Below are positions 1 through 8,433 of a stretch of 41,052 nucleotides of DNA, in pieces. Made by a program: the position numbers and the translations under genes. This DNA is from Rhodospirillales bacterium (GTDB lineage Bacteria > Pseudomonadota > Alphaproteobacteria > Rhodospirillales > Casp-alpha2): contig JABMNT010000153.1 of NCBI GenBank assembly GCA_013203595.1, forward strand, positions 1 through 41,052. Reading direction: 5' to 3'. Below the pieces are notes generated by a model, which saw only the letters and a list, made by a program, of their open reading frames with translations, was not told the origin of the DNA and did no database searches. Numbering within the stretch: the first letter of the stretch is position 1; each line of letters begins with the position of its first letter.

Positions 1-492
<492 letters not shown>

Positions 493-541
493 TTGTCGTT
501 CTCCATGAACTCTTCGAAATATTTGATTGATGCAGGGGCTG

Positions 542-568
542 TTAGCACTCTCCCCAAGTGAGTGCCAA
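542..568 (-). promoter_or_regulatory. CIRCE operator (HrcA binding site) of groESL
   Basis: TTAGCACTC, nine bases, then GAGTGCCAA forms the classical CIRCE inverted repeat, with one departure from the consensus right arm GAGTGCTAA. It lies about 50 bases upstream of the groES start and just downstream of the putative -10. HrcA would therefore block transcription initiation in the absence of heat stress. The hrcA gene is not in this window. Confidence 0.93.
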
Positions 569-569
569 G

Positions 570-598
570 GACTTAGTCGGGCAGGCCGATACTGTCAA
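570..598 (-). promoter_or_regulatory. Candidate groESL promoter
   Basis: Reading the minus strand, CTTGACA gives a perfect -35 hexamer (593-598). After a 17-base spacer comes TAAGTC (570-575), a poor -10. The CTTGA core also fits the -35 of alphaproteobacterial RpoH promoters, so the site could be read by the housekeeping or the heat-shock sigma factor. The CIRCE element follows immediately, which supports the placement. Confidence 0.6.
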
Positions 599-665
599 GC
601 GATGGCGGGCATTTTTTCCACGAAAAAGCCAATAACCGGGGTAAAATCAGCCCGATTTCCTGTAT

Positions 666-2309
666 TTAGCTGCGATTTCCAATTCCCGGATAGGCGATCA
701 TGGTTTGCGCATCCCAGATCACAATGACACTTTGCCGAAAGCGATAGACGGCAACCGGAATGGCCTGGCTTGGCACTTCGTCATAATAGGCGATAATCCG
801 GCCGCGCGGGTTATCGCGCAGAAATTCCTGCAGATCGGAACTGCGCTGACCCACCGTGGTGACCGGCTGGTGCAACCGGCCGAGAAACTGAAACTGGCCG
901 TGGTATTTGCCGAAATTGGCAATGGCAATTCCCTCATCCTGCCAGGCTTTCAACTGGATCGCTACAGGCTCCAGATCGTAACGATTGGCAAACACCGGCG
1001 CCAGCGCCAGATGCAGGGCAACCACAAGACCCACGGGCAGGACCGTCAGCCGGATCAGGGCTGGTGCGAGCGCTTTCGGTTGGCTAAAGCCAACCCAGCC
1101 CGCCAACCCGACAAGTCCCAGGCTCCACAGGCCGGCAACCTCCCCAGCCCAGTCCGGCATCCGCCCGGGTAAAAGCCCAAATGACAGCAACAGCAGGGCC
1201 AGACCAAGCCCGGCAAACAGCAGCGCAGGCCAGCGCATGGATGCCCGGCTCAGCACAAGCGGGCTGTCGGACTGCGATAAGGCCCGGGCTGCGAGCAGAG
1301 CCAATGCCGGGAATTCAGGCAGCAGGTAATGCAGTTGCTTGCCGCTGATCAGGGAGAATACAAAGAAAGCGGTCATAAACCAGATCAGACACAACAGACT
1401 CCCGCCATCCTGCCACAGGCGGCGGCCGTAGGCCCGCGCCGCCTGCCAAAGCGGTGGCCAGATAAACCAGGGCAGGACCAGTCCGGGGACGATTGCCGCA
1501 TACCACCAGAACGCCCGCTTGTGAGCAAAGGATTCAACCATCCGACCGGCCGCCTGCCCCCAGAAAATCGCATGCTGATAGTCATCTCCGCCGGCGATCC
1601 CCGCCGGCACCGCCCAGAGCAGAGCCAGGCCAATTCCCAGGGCGATGGCAATAACCAGCTGCCCGTACCAGGCGGCCCGGGGAACGTCCGTCAGATTTTC
1701 CCGTCCGGCCAGCCGCGGGCCCCACAGCGGCGCAGTCAGGGCGACCGGCAGCAAATGCAGCAGAATGGCCGGCCCCTTGCACAGAATGCCGAGCCCCACT
1801 GCCGCGGCCAGCAGAGCAAACCCTGTCAGCCGGCGGCCCTGCCAGGCCCGGATCATGCCCAGCAATCCGAGCAGGGCAAAAAACGCCAGCATCATGTCAA
1901 ACATCGTCAGGGTGACGAACAGCGTCCAGAACACGCATCCTGTCAACACCAGCAAGGCGAATTCCGGTGTCTGCTTGTCTGCGGGCCACAGGGCCCGTGC
2001 CAGGGCCCGGGTCAGGAACAGGCAGCCCAGACCAAACAGCGGTGCAATCAGGCGCGGCCACCAGTCGTTGACACCCAACAGGGCCCAGCCGGCATGCATC
2101 AGCCAGAACAGCAGCGGCGGCTTATGGCTGTAGGTTTCATCATTCAGATAGGGAACAAGAAAGTCGCCGCGCAGCCACATTTCCCAGGCGACGGCCAGAT
2201 AACGGGTCTCGTCAACCGGCAACGGCGGCCGCACCACAAGGGCGACGGCCATGAGCAACAGCCAGATGCCGGCTGTCATATATATTGTCGGAATCCGCAA
2301 CCCCATCAT
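666..2309 (-). CDS. ArnT-like GT-C glycosyltransferase (PMT/GT39 family)
   Basis: This 547-residue polytopic inner-membrane protein has the start typical of ArnT/PMT-type enzymes, which move a sugar from a polyprenyl-phosphate donor to a periplasmic acceptor. After the first membrane helix comes PVDETRY (residues 31-37, with the D33-E34 pair expected in the catalytic loop), then NDETYSHKPPLLFWL (56-70), the usual second conserved loop. Roughly ten to twelve hydrophobic helices follow, then a small soluble C-terminal region. The start overlaps the stop of the upstream VTT gene by one base, so translation is probably coupled. The donor is likely made by the GT2 gene two genes upstream. Whether the acceptor is lipid A, another lipid or a protein cannot be read from the sequence, nor can the sugar. 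Confidence 0.85.
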   Translation of the reverse strand: MMGLRIPTIYMTAGIWLLLMAVALVVRPPLPVDETRYLAVAWEMWLRGDFLVPYLNDETYSHKPPLLFWLMHAGWALLGVNDWWPRLIAPLFGLGCLFLTRALARALWPADKQTPEFALLVLTGCVFWTLFVTLTMFDMMLAFFALLGLLGMIRAWQGRRLTGFALLAAAVGLGILCKGPAILLHLLPVALTAPLWGPRLAGRENLTDVPRAAWYGQLVIAIALGIGLALLWAVPAGIAGGDDYQHAIFWGQAAGRMVESFAHKRAFWWYAAIVPGLVLPWFIWPPLWQAARAYGRRLWQDGGSLLCLIWFMTAFFVFSLISGKQLHYLLPEFPALALLAARALSQSDSPLVLSRASMRWPALLFAGLGLALLLLSFGLLPGRMPDWAGEVAGLWSLGLVGLAGWVGFSQPKALAPALIRLTVLPVGLVVALHLALAPVFANRYDLEPVAIQLKAWQDEGIAIANFGKYHGQFQFLGRLHQPVTTVGQRSSDLQEFLRDNPRGRIIAYYDEVPSQAIPVAVYRFRQSVIVIWDAQTMIAYPGIGNRS

Positions 2310-2998
2310 CAGTCTCCACCGCCGATTTGCTGCTCGAGGCGTTCGCCGATGGATTTTCCATGGCGGTACTTCCGGTACAGATAGACGCCCAGAACGCCCG
2401 ATGTCACAAACCCGACGACCCCCAGCATCAGCATGATCCTGTCATCCACATGGACGCCACTTCCGAGCAGGGCAAAGATGGCGGTTTGCGGAATATAGCC
2501 GATTGCGGAACCGGCAATAAAGGCGACGGCGGAGACGCTGGAAACACCGGCTGCCAGATTGGTCACCAGATTGCTGCCGATGGGCAGAAAGCGGATCAAC
2601 AGGGTCATTGAAAATGGGTTGTCATTGAGAAAATTATCGACCCGTTTGATGCGCCGTTCGAACCGCGCTTTGACAAAGTTCCGGCCCAGCAGGCGGGCGT
2701 AGAAAAACGCCATCACACAGCCGGTCACCGTCGCCATCAGGCCAAGCAGTGTGCCTTCAACAAAGCCGAAGGCATAGCCCGCCAGAAAAGACACACCCTG
2801 GCGCGGCAGGCCGACGGCAGCGAAGGCGCCGCCGATCAACACAAACAGAAGCTCGCCCCTGATGCCACTGTTGCGAATATCCGAATCGATCCAGGCTTCG
2901 CTGAATCCCGCATCAATCTGCAGATATTTTATCAGGAAACCGGCACAAACCAGGGAAACAAGAACGACAAACCCTTTTAACAGAGCGCCATAATTCAT
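2309..2998 (-). CDS. VTT-domain (TVP38/TMEM64, DedA superfamily) membrane protein
   Basis: The product is 229 residues with about five to six hydrophobic segments. The VTT-type core has the stretch AAVGLPRQGVSFLAGYAFGF and, later, RFLPIGSNLVTNLAAGVS, matching the two re-entrant-loop regions of the TVP38/DedA superfamily, some members of which translocate undecaprenyl phosphate or other lipids. I chose the ATG at 2998 because it overlaps the GT2 stop as ATGA. A longer in-frame start at 3088 would only add hydrophilic residues inside the GT2 gene. Its place between a donor-making GT2 and a GT-C transferase suggests that it moves the lipid carrier or sugar-lipid across the membrane. That role is an inference. 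Confidence 0.85.
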   Translation of the reverse strand: MNYGALLKGFVVLVSLVCAGFLIKYLQIDAGFSEAWIDSDIRNSGIRGELLFVLIGGAFAAVGLPRQGVSFLAGYAFGFVEGTLLGLMATVTGCVMAFFYARLLGRNFVKARFERRIKRVDNFLNDNPFSMTLLIRFLPIGSNLVTNLAAGVSSVSAVAFIAGSAIGYIPQTAIFALLGSGVHVDDRIMLMLGVVGFVTSGVLGVYLYRKYRHGKSIGERLEQQIGGGD

Positions 2999-3774
2999 GC
3001 GCCGGGCCTTTTCAGGTGCTCGACATGCGGGCGCAGCGGTCTGCGGATCAGCCACATGACACCACAAATATCGACAATCCCGACCCACAGGCGGTTCCAG
3101 ACACCATACTTCGAGGTTCCCCGCTCCCGTGGCCTGTGGTTGACATCGACGGAAATAACCCGGCCGCCGCCGCGCAGCATCAGAGCCGGCAGAAACCGGT
3201 GCATGTGGTTAAAATGCGGCATCGCCATAAAGGCGGCACGGGGGAAAACCTTAAGTCCGCAGCCCGTATCCGCCGTCTGGTCCCTGAGCAGGCGCGAGCG
3301 GATAAAATTGGCAACCCGCGATGACAGCCTTCGGACAACGGTATCGCGGCGTTTTGCCCGCAACCCGACAACCATGGTCCGGGCGATGTTTTCCGACGCG
3401 CGAATGGCTTTCAGCAAGGCGGGTATATCGGCCGGGTCATTCTGACCATCACCATCCAGTGTGGCAATCAGGGCGGCCTGCGCATTTTCAACACCTGTGC
3501 AAATCGCCACACTTTGCCCGCAACAGGTTTTATGGCGGAAAACGCGGAGTTCCGGATAGGGTCCGGTCAGTTCAACCAGCCGCTCGGCGGTTCTGTCGTC
3601 ACTGCCGTCATCCACATAAATGATTTCGAATGTCTCATCTCCGCGCAAGCTCGCAGCGATTTCCGAAATCAGAGGCTCGACGTTATCGACTTCATTTTTG
3701 ACAGGAACAACCACGGACAAAGCTGGCGCCTTGGCAATCGGTTCTGGTGTCTGCAGGGTGTCAGATGTCGTCAT
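2995..3774 (-). CDS. GT2 glycosyltransferase, polyprenyl-phosphate sugar synthase type
   Basis: This 259-residue protein has the GT-A fold signature of dolichol/undecaprenyl-phosphate glycosyltransferases (DPM1/ArnC-like). Visible motifs are SVVVPVKNE (20-28), IIYVDDGSDD (51-60) and the DxD-type metal site LDGDGQNDP (106-114). A late DTGCGLKVF and a GTSKYGVWNRL segment are typical of this branch. One hydrophobic helix lies near the C-terminus, so it is probably membrane-associated at the cytoplasmic face. It would transfer a sugar from a nucleotide donor to a polyprenyl phosphate. It is the first gene of the operon. No clear ribosome site is visible ahead of the ATG. Confidence 0.88.
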   Translation of the reverse strand: MTTSDTLQTPEPIAKAPALSVVVPVKNEVDNVEPLISEIAASLRGDETFEIIYVDDGSDDRTAERLVELTGPYPELRVFRHKTCCGQSVAICTGVENAQAALIATLDGDGQNDPADIPALLKAIRASENIARTMVVGLRAKRRDTVVRRLSSRVANFIRSRLLRDQTADTGCGLKVFPRAAFMAMPHFNHMHRFLPALMLRGGGRVISVDVNHRPRERGTSKYGVWNRLWVGIVDICGVMWLIRRPLRPHVEHLKRPGA

Positions 3775-4027
3775 GGGTGCAACGGGCTGGAAAAACCTGT
3801 GTTAAAATCAAGCGTACAAGGGCTTTTACACGTTGATTCCCGTCGATCAAAGCTCTTTCCGCGATGGCCTTCAAAACGGCGCTTCGCCGGGCCGTCGCGA
3901 CGCCGGCCATGGGCGTGGTTCACTGCCTGCCCTGGAAGGACGGTTGTGGTCCTGTACGGATGGTAATTTCGCATGCCCCGTGACATAGTGCGGGACCTTT
4001 CGTTTGCAGCCACTTGCGGATCTCACC

Positions 4028-4507
4028 ATGGTAAAACTGCCCGTTCTTCACCGCGAAACTGTCATCGACGATTGGGTCGACTACAACGGCCATCTGAACG
4101 TTGCCTATTACGTGCTGATTTTTGACCGGGCAACGGATGCCTTTCTGGAACAGGTGGGCCTTGATGAGGCTTACCGCGATTCGGTGGGGGGCTCGGTTTT
4201 TGTGGTTGAATCACATATTGTCTATGAACGCGAAGTGCTGCTGGGCACCGAAGTGGAGGTTGTCAGCCAACTGCTCAATGTTGACAACAAAAGACTGCAT
4301 TTGTTTCATTCCATGCAGATTGCAGGCAGCCGTCAACAGGCTGCAACAATCGAAATCATGATCCTGCATGTCGATTTGCAGAGCCGAAAATCCACACCTT
4401 TTGCCGGCGAGATAATAAGCCGCCTGCAAACCATCGCGGCCGCGCACGCGCAAATTTCCCCGCCGCCCCATGTCGGCCGTCGGATAGGTTTCAGAAACAC
4501 CCGTTAA
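4028..4507 (+). CDS. Hotdog-fold acyl-CoA thioesterase
   Basis: This roughly 159-residue single-domain hotdog protein has the thioesterase signature WVDYNGHLNVAYYV near the N-terminus, with the conserved Asp and the NGHLN turn of the 4-hydroxybenzoyl-CoA thioesterase group. Relatives with this motif occur in carnitine and betaine degradation clusters, but no such genes are nearby, so the substrate is open. I prefer the ATG at 4028 over an in-frame TTG at 4004, since the hotdog domain starts right after it. Neither start has a strong ribosome site. It stands alone, divergent from the GT2 operon and about 80 bases before the GGDEF gene. Confidence 0.8.
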   Translation: MVKLPVLHRETVIDDWVDYNGHLNVAYYVLIFDRATDAFLEQVGLDEAYRDSVGGSVFVVESHIVYEREVLLGTEVEVVSQLLNVDNKRLHLFHSMQIAGSRQQAATIEIMILHVDLQSRKSTPFAGEIISRLQTIAAAHAQISPPPHVGRRIGFRNTR

Positions 4508-4588
4508 CAGCCGCCATCGATTCGGGCATGGACAGGCTCCCTAAAACTGTATTCACTTGCACCAGCAGTGAAGTGGAGTTCCTGATTT

Positions 4589-5623
4589 ATGATTGAGGCG
4601 GCAGAGTTGACGACATTGGAAAACACGCCGCATGTGTTTGCAATATCAGTTATAAATGATTTGTCGGAACGCAATATAACGCCGACACCGGAAAACTATA
4701 CGGTCTGGTATTGTTTTATGAATGGCCAGCATACGGCCCTGCGAAAGGACATAAAGGCGCGGCTGAAATCAAACCCGAATATGGGTGACAGCGAAATTGC
4801 CAGCCTTTTTGAAACCTACTTTGGGGTTGCTGACCACAACAAGGCCATCGAATCAATTACCGAACATCTCATTGGCGAGTTAAAACATGTCCTCGATAAC
4901 CTGTCAGACGTCAATGGCATTTCCGGCTCCTACACAGAGTCGCTGGAAGCCCTTTCATCCGCCCTTTCCGGAGAAAACAACCAGGCTGATTTGCAGCCGG
5001 CCATCAATGCCGTCGCCCAGGCCACACGCAAAATGGCGGCTGAAAATTTGACGCTGGGCAGCCAACTGACGATCTCGACCTCGGAAATAACGCAGTTAAA
5101 AATCGACCTGGAAGAGATGCGCCTGCAGGCGATGACCGATGGCTTGACCGGTATTGCCAATCGGAAGTGTTTCGATATCGAGCTTGAAAACGCCATTCAG
5201 TTTTCTGAACAGGAAAAAGCGCCGGTCTGTCTGCTGATGCTGGATATTGATCATTTCAAGATATTCAACGACACCCATGGCCATCAAATCGGCGACCAGG
5301 TGCTCAAATTACTGGCTGATATTTTAACCGATTCCGTCAAAGGTCGGGACACACCGGCCCGCTATGGCGGTGAAGAATTCACCATCATCCTGCCGGAAAC
5401 CGAACTGGAAGGTGCAATCGGGCTGGCCGAAGCGTTGCGAAGCCGCATCGTCCGCCGGCCTCTGGTCAATAAACTGACAGGCCTATCGATGGGTAAAATC
5501 ACCATATCTGTGGGTGCGACCCAATTTATTCCCGCGGAATCCTCCGAAGATTTTATTGCCCGGGCAGACAAAGCCCTGTATGGGGCAAAAGCTGCAGGTC
5601 GCGACCAGGTCATCGCTGTCTGA
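4589..5623 (+). CDS. GGDEF diguanylate cyclase
   Basis: The product (344 residues) is soluble. An alpha-helical N-terminal region (about 1-170), including ENYTVWYCFMNGQ, leads by a coiled-coil-like helix into a GGDEF domain from about residue 180. The active-site loop is RYGGEEF (258-264), and LDIDHFKIFNDTHGH (218-232) supplies the metal and substrate residues, so it should make c-di-GMP from two GTP. The inhibitory-site position reads KGRD (251-254) where RxxD is usual, so product inhibition may be weak. A GTGGAG ribosome site precedes the ATG. It lies 43 bases ahead of phoR, probably in one transcript, linking c-di-GMP to phosphate sensing. Confidence 0.93.
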   Translation: MIEAAELTTLENTPHVFAISVINDLSERNITPTPENYTVWYCFMNGQHTALRKDIKARLKSNPNMGDSEIASLFETYFGVADHNKAIESITEHLIGELKHVLDNLSDVNGISGSYTESLEALSSALSGENNQADLQPAINAVAQATRKMAAENLTLGSQLTISTSEITQLKIDLEEMRLQAMTDGLTGIANRKCFDIELENAIQFSEQEKAPVCLLMLDIDHFKIFNDTHGHQIGDQVLKLLADILTDSVKGRDTPARYGGEEFTIILPETELEGAIGLAEALRSRIVRRPLVNKLTGLSMGKITISVGATQFIPAESSEDFIARADKALYGAKAAGRDQVIAV

Positions 5624-5666
5624 ACAGCAGCGATGTATCTTCACACCGGAGAGGCCGCCCGTTTTG

Positions 5667-6728
5667 ATGGATAACCTGTTTTCCATTGTCTTCCAGCATT
5701 TACCGAACCCGACGCTGATCATTGCCAGCGACCGGACGATTACATATGCAAATACGGCGGCAAAATCTGTTTTCGACTCGATTTTCATCGGCAAGGACCT
5801 GGCGTTAACCCTGCGCCACCCCGAAGTCCTGAATGCCGTCGACAGGTCGATCGCCGACGGCACCTCCGAGGAGGGCGAATTTTCCATTCCCGGCCCATTA
5901 TCGCTGGTGTTCGAATTGCATACGGTCCCGATACCCGACACCCAGTCACCAGGTTCTGGGCTGTCTTTCGTCCTGTTATCCCTGTTGGACAAAACCAAAA
6001 TAGCCCGCGCCGAGGAAATGCGGGCGGATTTTGTCGCCAACGCATCCCATGAACTGCGCTCGCCGCTGACCGCCATACTCGGGTTTATCGAGACCTTACA
6101 AGGCCCTGCCAGCAACGATGCGACGGCACGGGTCCGGTTTCTCGGGATTATGGACCGGGAAGCGGAACGCATGAACCGGCTGATCGACGATTTGCTGCGC
6201 CTGTCGCGTGTTGAAATCGACGAACATGTGCGTCCCCGGGGACAGGTCGATGTGATTGCCTGTATCCGCAATGTCTTTGAATTGCTGGAGCCACGCGCCA
6301 AGGCGAAAAACATGAGCCTGACGCTGATCGCTGATCATCACCCGGGCCCGATCAACGGCGATTCTGACCAGCTCATCCAGGTGTTTCGTAACCTGATTGA
6401 AAACGCCGTTCATTATGGCGATGAAGGCACTGAAGTTCGGGTCGTGGTCGAGGAACGGATTGACCGTCCAAATATTCCCGAAAACGGCATTGCCGTTCAT
6501 GTTCAGGATAAGGGAAGGGGCATCGCCAAACAGCATATTCCCCGTCTGACCGAACGCTTCTATCGCGTTGACGGGGCCCGTACCCGCCATAATTCAAGTG
6601 CCTCCATCAGCACAGGCCTGGGGTTAGCCATCGTCAAACATATCGTCAATCGGCATCGCGGCCGCCTGAAAATCGAAAGCGAAGTGAACAGCGGCAGCAC
6701 CTTCAGTGTCTTCCTGCCAACGGAATAA
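5667..6728 (+). CDS. phoR: PhoR-type phosphate-regulon histidine kinase, no visible membrane anchor
   Basis: The 353-residue kinase contains a PAS-like domain (about 5-110), a HisKA domain with the phospho-accepting histidine in NASHELRSPLTAI (His128) and an HATPase domain with N box NLIENAVHYG, G1 DKGRGI and G2 STGLGLAIV. It would phosphorylate PhoB, encoded about 6.7 kb downstream, when phosphate is low. I chose the ATG at 5667, which has GGAGAGG ten bases ahead. Longer in-frame reading would overlap the GGDEF gene without adding a hydrophobic segment. Most PhoR proteins carry an N-terminal membrane helix, and none is seen here. Assignment as PhoR rather than another PAS kinase rests on the pho cluster context. 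Confidence 0.88.
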   Translation: MDNLFSIVFQHLPNPTLIIASDRTITYANTAAKSVFDSIFIGKDLALTLRHPEVLNAVDRSIADGTSEEGEFSIPGPLSLVFELHTVPIPDTQSPGSGLSFVLLSLLDKTKIARAEEMRADFVANASHELRSPLTAILGFIETLQGPASNDATARVRFLGIMDREAERMNRLIDDLLRLSRVEIDEHVRPRGQVDVIACIRNVFELLEPRAKAKNMSLTLIADHHPGPINGDSDQLIQVFRNLIENAVHYGDEGTEVRVVVEERIDRPNIPENGIAVHVQDKGRGIAKQHIPRLTERFYRVDGARTRHNSSASISTGLGLAIVKHIVNRHRGRLKIESEVNSGSTFSVFLPTE

Positions 6729-6745
6729 ACAGCCATGAATTTCAA

Positions 6746-6774
6746 CTATCATTAAACTGCAACACTTGTGTCAT
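6746..6774 (+). promoter_or_regulatory. Pho box (PhoB site) ahead of the PiT gene
   Basis: Three 7-base half-sites spaced by 4 bases are visible: CTATCAT, TAAA, CTGCAAC, ACTT, GTGTCAT. The 11-base periodicity and the CTGTCAT-like units match the PhoB recognition pattern. It lies in the 92-base gap between phoR and the PiT transporter gene, about 46 bases before its start, so the transporter should be induced by phosphate starvation independently of phoR. Confidence 0.8.
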
Positions 6775-6820
6775 ATAAGCCCTCAACAAACATCAGTACC
6801 GCCGGTTAGGAGAAACATCC

Positions 6821-8308
6821 GTGTACAAAGAAACATTAAGCAAAGATCTTGGCAAACTTGTCAAAATCGAATCGGCAGCGTCCGAAACGGCACGCAGTTT
6901 TCTCAAATACGGCATAGCCATCGTTTTTCTGGCCATTGTCTGGTTCGTCGCCAATAGCGTCACCGCAGGTATCGACAACCCCACCTACATTATCATCGCC
7001 GGCGTTATTGGCGGCTATATGGCCCTGAATATTGGTGCCAATGATGTTGCAAATAATGTGGGCCCTGCGGTCGGCGCCAAGTCGCTGACCATGGTCGGTG
7101 CCATTTTAATTGCCATCGTATGCGAGGCGAGTGGGGCCCTGATTGCCGGCGGCGATGTGGTTTCAACCATTGCCAAAGGCATCATCGACCCCGGCAAGCT
7201 GCCTGATCCGTCGTTGTTTATTCCGGCGATGATGTCGGCACTGTTAGCCGCCGCCTTATGGATCAACATCGCAACCTGGGTCGGCGCACCGGTCTCGACC
7301 ACCCATTCGATTGTCGGCGGCGTAATGGGTGCCGGCATCGCGGTCGCCGGATTCAGCGTCGTCAATTGGCCGGCGATGGCAAAGATTGCCGCCAGCTGGG
7401 TGATCTCGCCGGTGATGGGCGGCATCATTGCGGCGGCCTTTCTGGCCTTTATCAAAGCCCGGATCATCTATCGGGACGACAAACTTGCCGGTGCCCGGCG
7501 CTGGGTGCCGGTGCTGGTTGCCATCATGGCCGGCGTGTTTTCTGCTTATTTATGCATGAAGGGTCTGAAACAGATCTGGAAGCCGACTCCGCTTATTGTT
7601 GCAGCCATCGGAACCGCAATGTTTTTTATCACCTACGCGATCATGCGGCCGTTGGTCGCACGGCAATCAGCAGGCATGGAAAACCGCAATAAGTCAATCC
7701 GCGAACTGTTCCATATTCCGCTCATATTTGCCGCCGCCCTGCTGTCGTTCGCCCATGGCGCAAACGATGTGGCCAATGCTGTTGGCCCCCTGGCGGCAAT
7801 TGTTGACAGTGCGTCAACCGGAGTCGTATCTGCCAATAAAGTCGATATCCCGACCTGGGTTCTGTTTGTTGGCGCCGTGGGAATCAGTGTCGGTCTGGCC
7901 TTGTTCGGGCCAAAACTGATCAAAACCGTCGGTGCTCAGATTACCCGGCTGAACCCGATGCGGGCCTATTGCGTTGCTCTGTCTGCGGCAATTACGGTGA
8001 TTATTGCGACAACCATGGGACTGCCCGTAAGCTCAACCCACATTGCCGTCGGGGCGATCTTTGGCGTCGGTCTGTATCGGGAATGGAAGACCGCCAGGCA
8101 AACCCATATCAATCACGGGAAATTCACGGCTCCGGAAGCCAACGCGGATGTGCCCCAGGGGCTGGTTCGCCGCGACAAGGCCATGTACCGCAAACTTGTG
8201 CGGCGTCAGCATTTAATGACGATTGTTGCGGCCTGGGTCATCACCGTTCCCTTGTCCGCATTGCTGGCCGGGGCGATTCTGTTCCTGATGCGGACGTTTA
8301 TTCTGTAA
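6821..8308 (+). CDS. PiT-family inorganic phosphate transporter
   Basis: This 495-residue, roughly ten-helix membrane protein has the two inverted PiT signatures: IGANDVANNVGPAVG in the first half and HGANDVANAVGPL in the second, each followed later by a PVSTTHS-type or PVSSTH element. Family members import phosphate, often as a metal-phosphate complex, using a proton or sodium gradient. Translation starts at GTG 6821, with TAGGAGA seven bases ahead. About 70 extra N-terminal residues precede the first signature. A Pho box upstream places it in the Pho regulon. PiT is usually regarded as low-affinity and constitutive, so pairing it with pst under PhoB control is notable. Pit could also be sulfate-permeable in some relatives. 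Confidence 0.92.
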   Translation: MYKETLSKDLGKLVKIESAASETARSFLKYGIAIVFLAIVWFVANSVTAGIDNPTYIIIAGVIGGYMALNIGANDVANNVGPAVGAKSLTMVGAILIAIVCEASGALIAGGDVVSTIAKGIIDPGKLPDPSLFIPAMMSALLAAALWINIATWVGAPVSTTHSIVGGVMGAGIAVAGFSVVNWPAMAKIAASWVISPVMGGIIAAAFLAFIKARIIYRDDKLAGARRWVPVLVAIMAGVFSAYLCMKGLKQIWKPTPLIVAAIGTAMFFITYAIMRPLVARQSAGMENRNKSIRELFHIPLIFAAALLSFAHGANDVANAVGPLAAIVDSASTGVVSANKVDIPTWVLFVGAVGISVGLALFGPKLIKTVGAQITRLNPMRAYCVALSAAITVIIATTMGLPVSSTHIAVGAIFGVGLYREWKTARQTHINHGKFTAPEANADVPQGLVRRDKAMYRKLVRRQHLMTIVAAWVITVPLSALLAGAILFLMRTFIL

Positions 8309-8324
8309 AAATCAGCCGGAGATT

Positions 8325-8353
8325 ATGTCACTAAACTGTCACCCTTGCGTCAC
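8325..8353 (+). promoter_or_regulatory. Pho box (PhoB site) ahead of pstS
   Basis: ATGTCAC, TAAA, CTGTCAC, CCTT, GCGTCAC gives three near-identical TGTCAC/GTCAC half-sites at an exact 11-base period, closer to consensus than the upstream box. It lies 17 bases after the PiT stop and 80 bases before the pstS ATG. It should drive the strong phosphate-starvation promoter of the pst operon. I could not pick the -10 with confidence. Confidence 0.9.
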
Positions 8354-8433
8354 ATTTCGGAAACCACTTGTTCCTAGTTTAGCCACACCGATGAAAATGC
8401 ATCGGTCATGAATATAAATTTTAGGAGAGTTAC

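Noticed and set aside
1329-2384. A 351-codon plus-strand open frame opposite the GT-C gene.
   Set aside because: It is rich in Gln, Pro and Arg with no recognisable fold, whereas the minus-strand gene has family motifs throughout.
3771-4013. An 80-codon minus-strand frame whose stop overlaps the GT2 start as ATGA.
   Set aside because: Composition is Arg/His-rich and featureless, no ribosome site is visible, and the overlap is probably chance in the GT2 promoter region.
4541-4563. A CTAAAACTGT...CTTGC stretch ahead of the GGDEF gene that recalls the pstS Pho box.
   Set aside because: An extra base breaks the 11-base period and only one half-site is good, so I do not call it a Pho box.
5483-6313. 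A 276-codon minus-strand open frame opposite phoR.
   Set aside because: The phoR reading shows complete HisKA and HATPase motifs. The opposite frame is Ser/Arg-rich without a domain.
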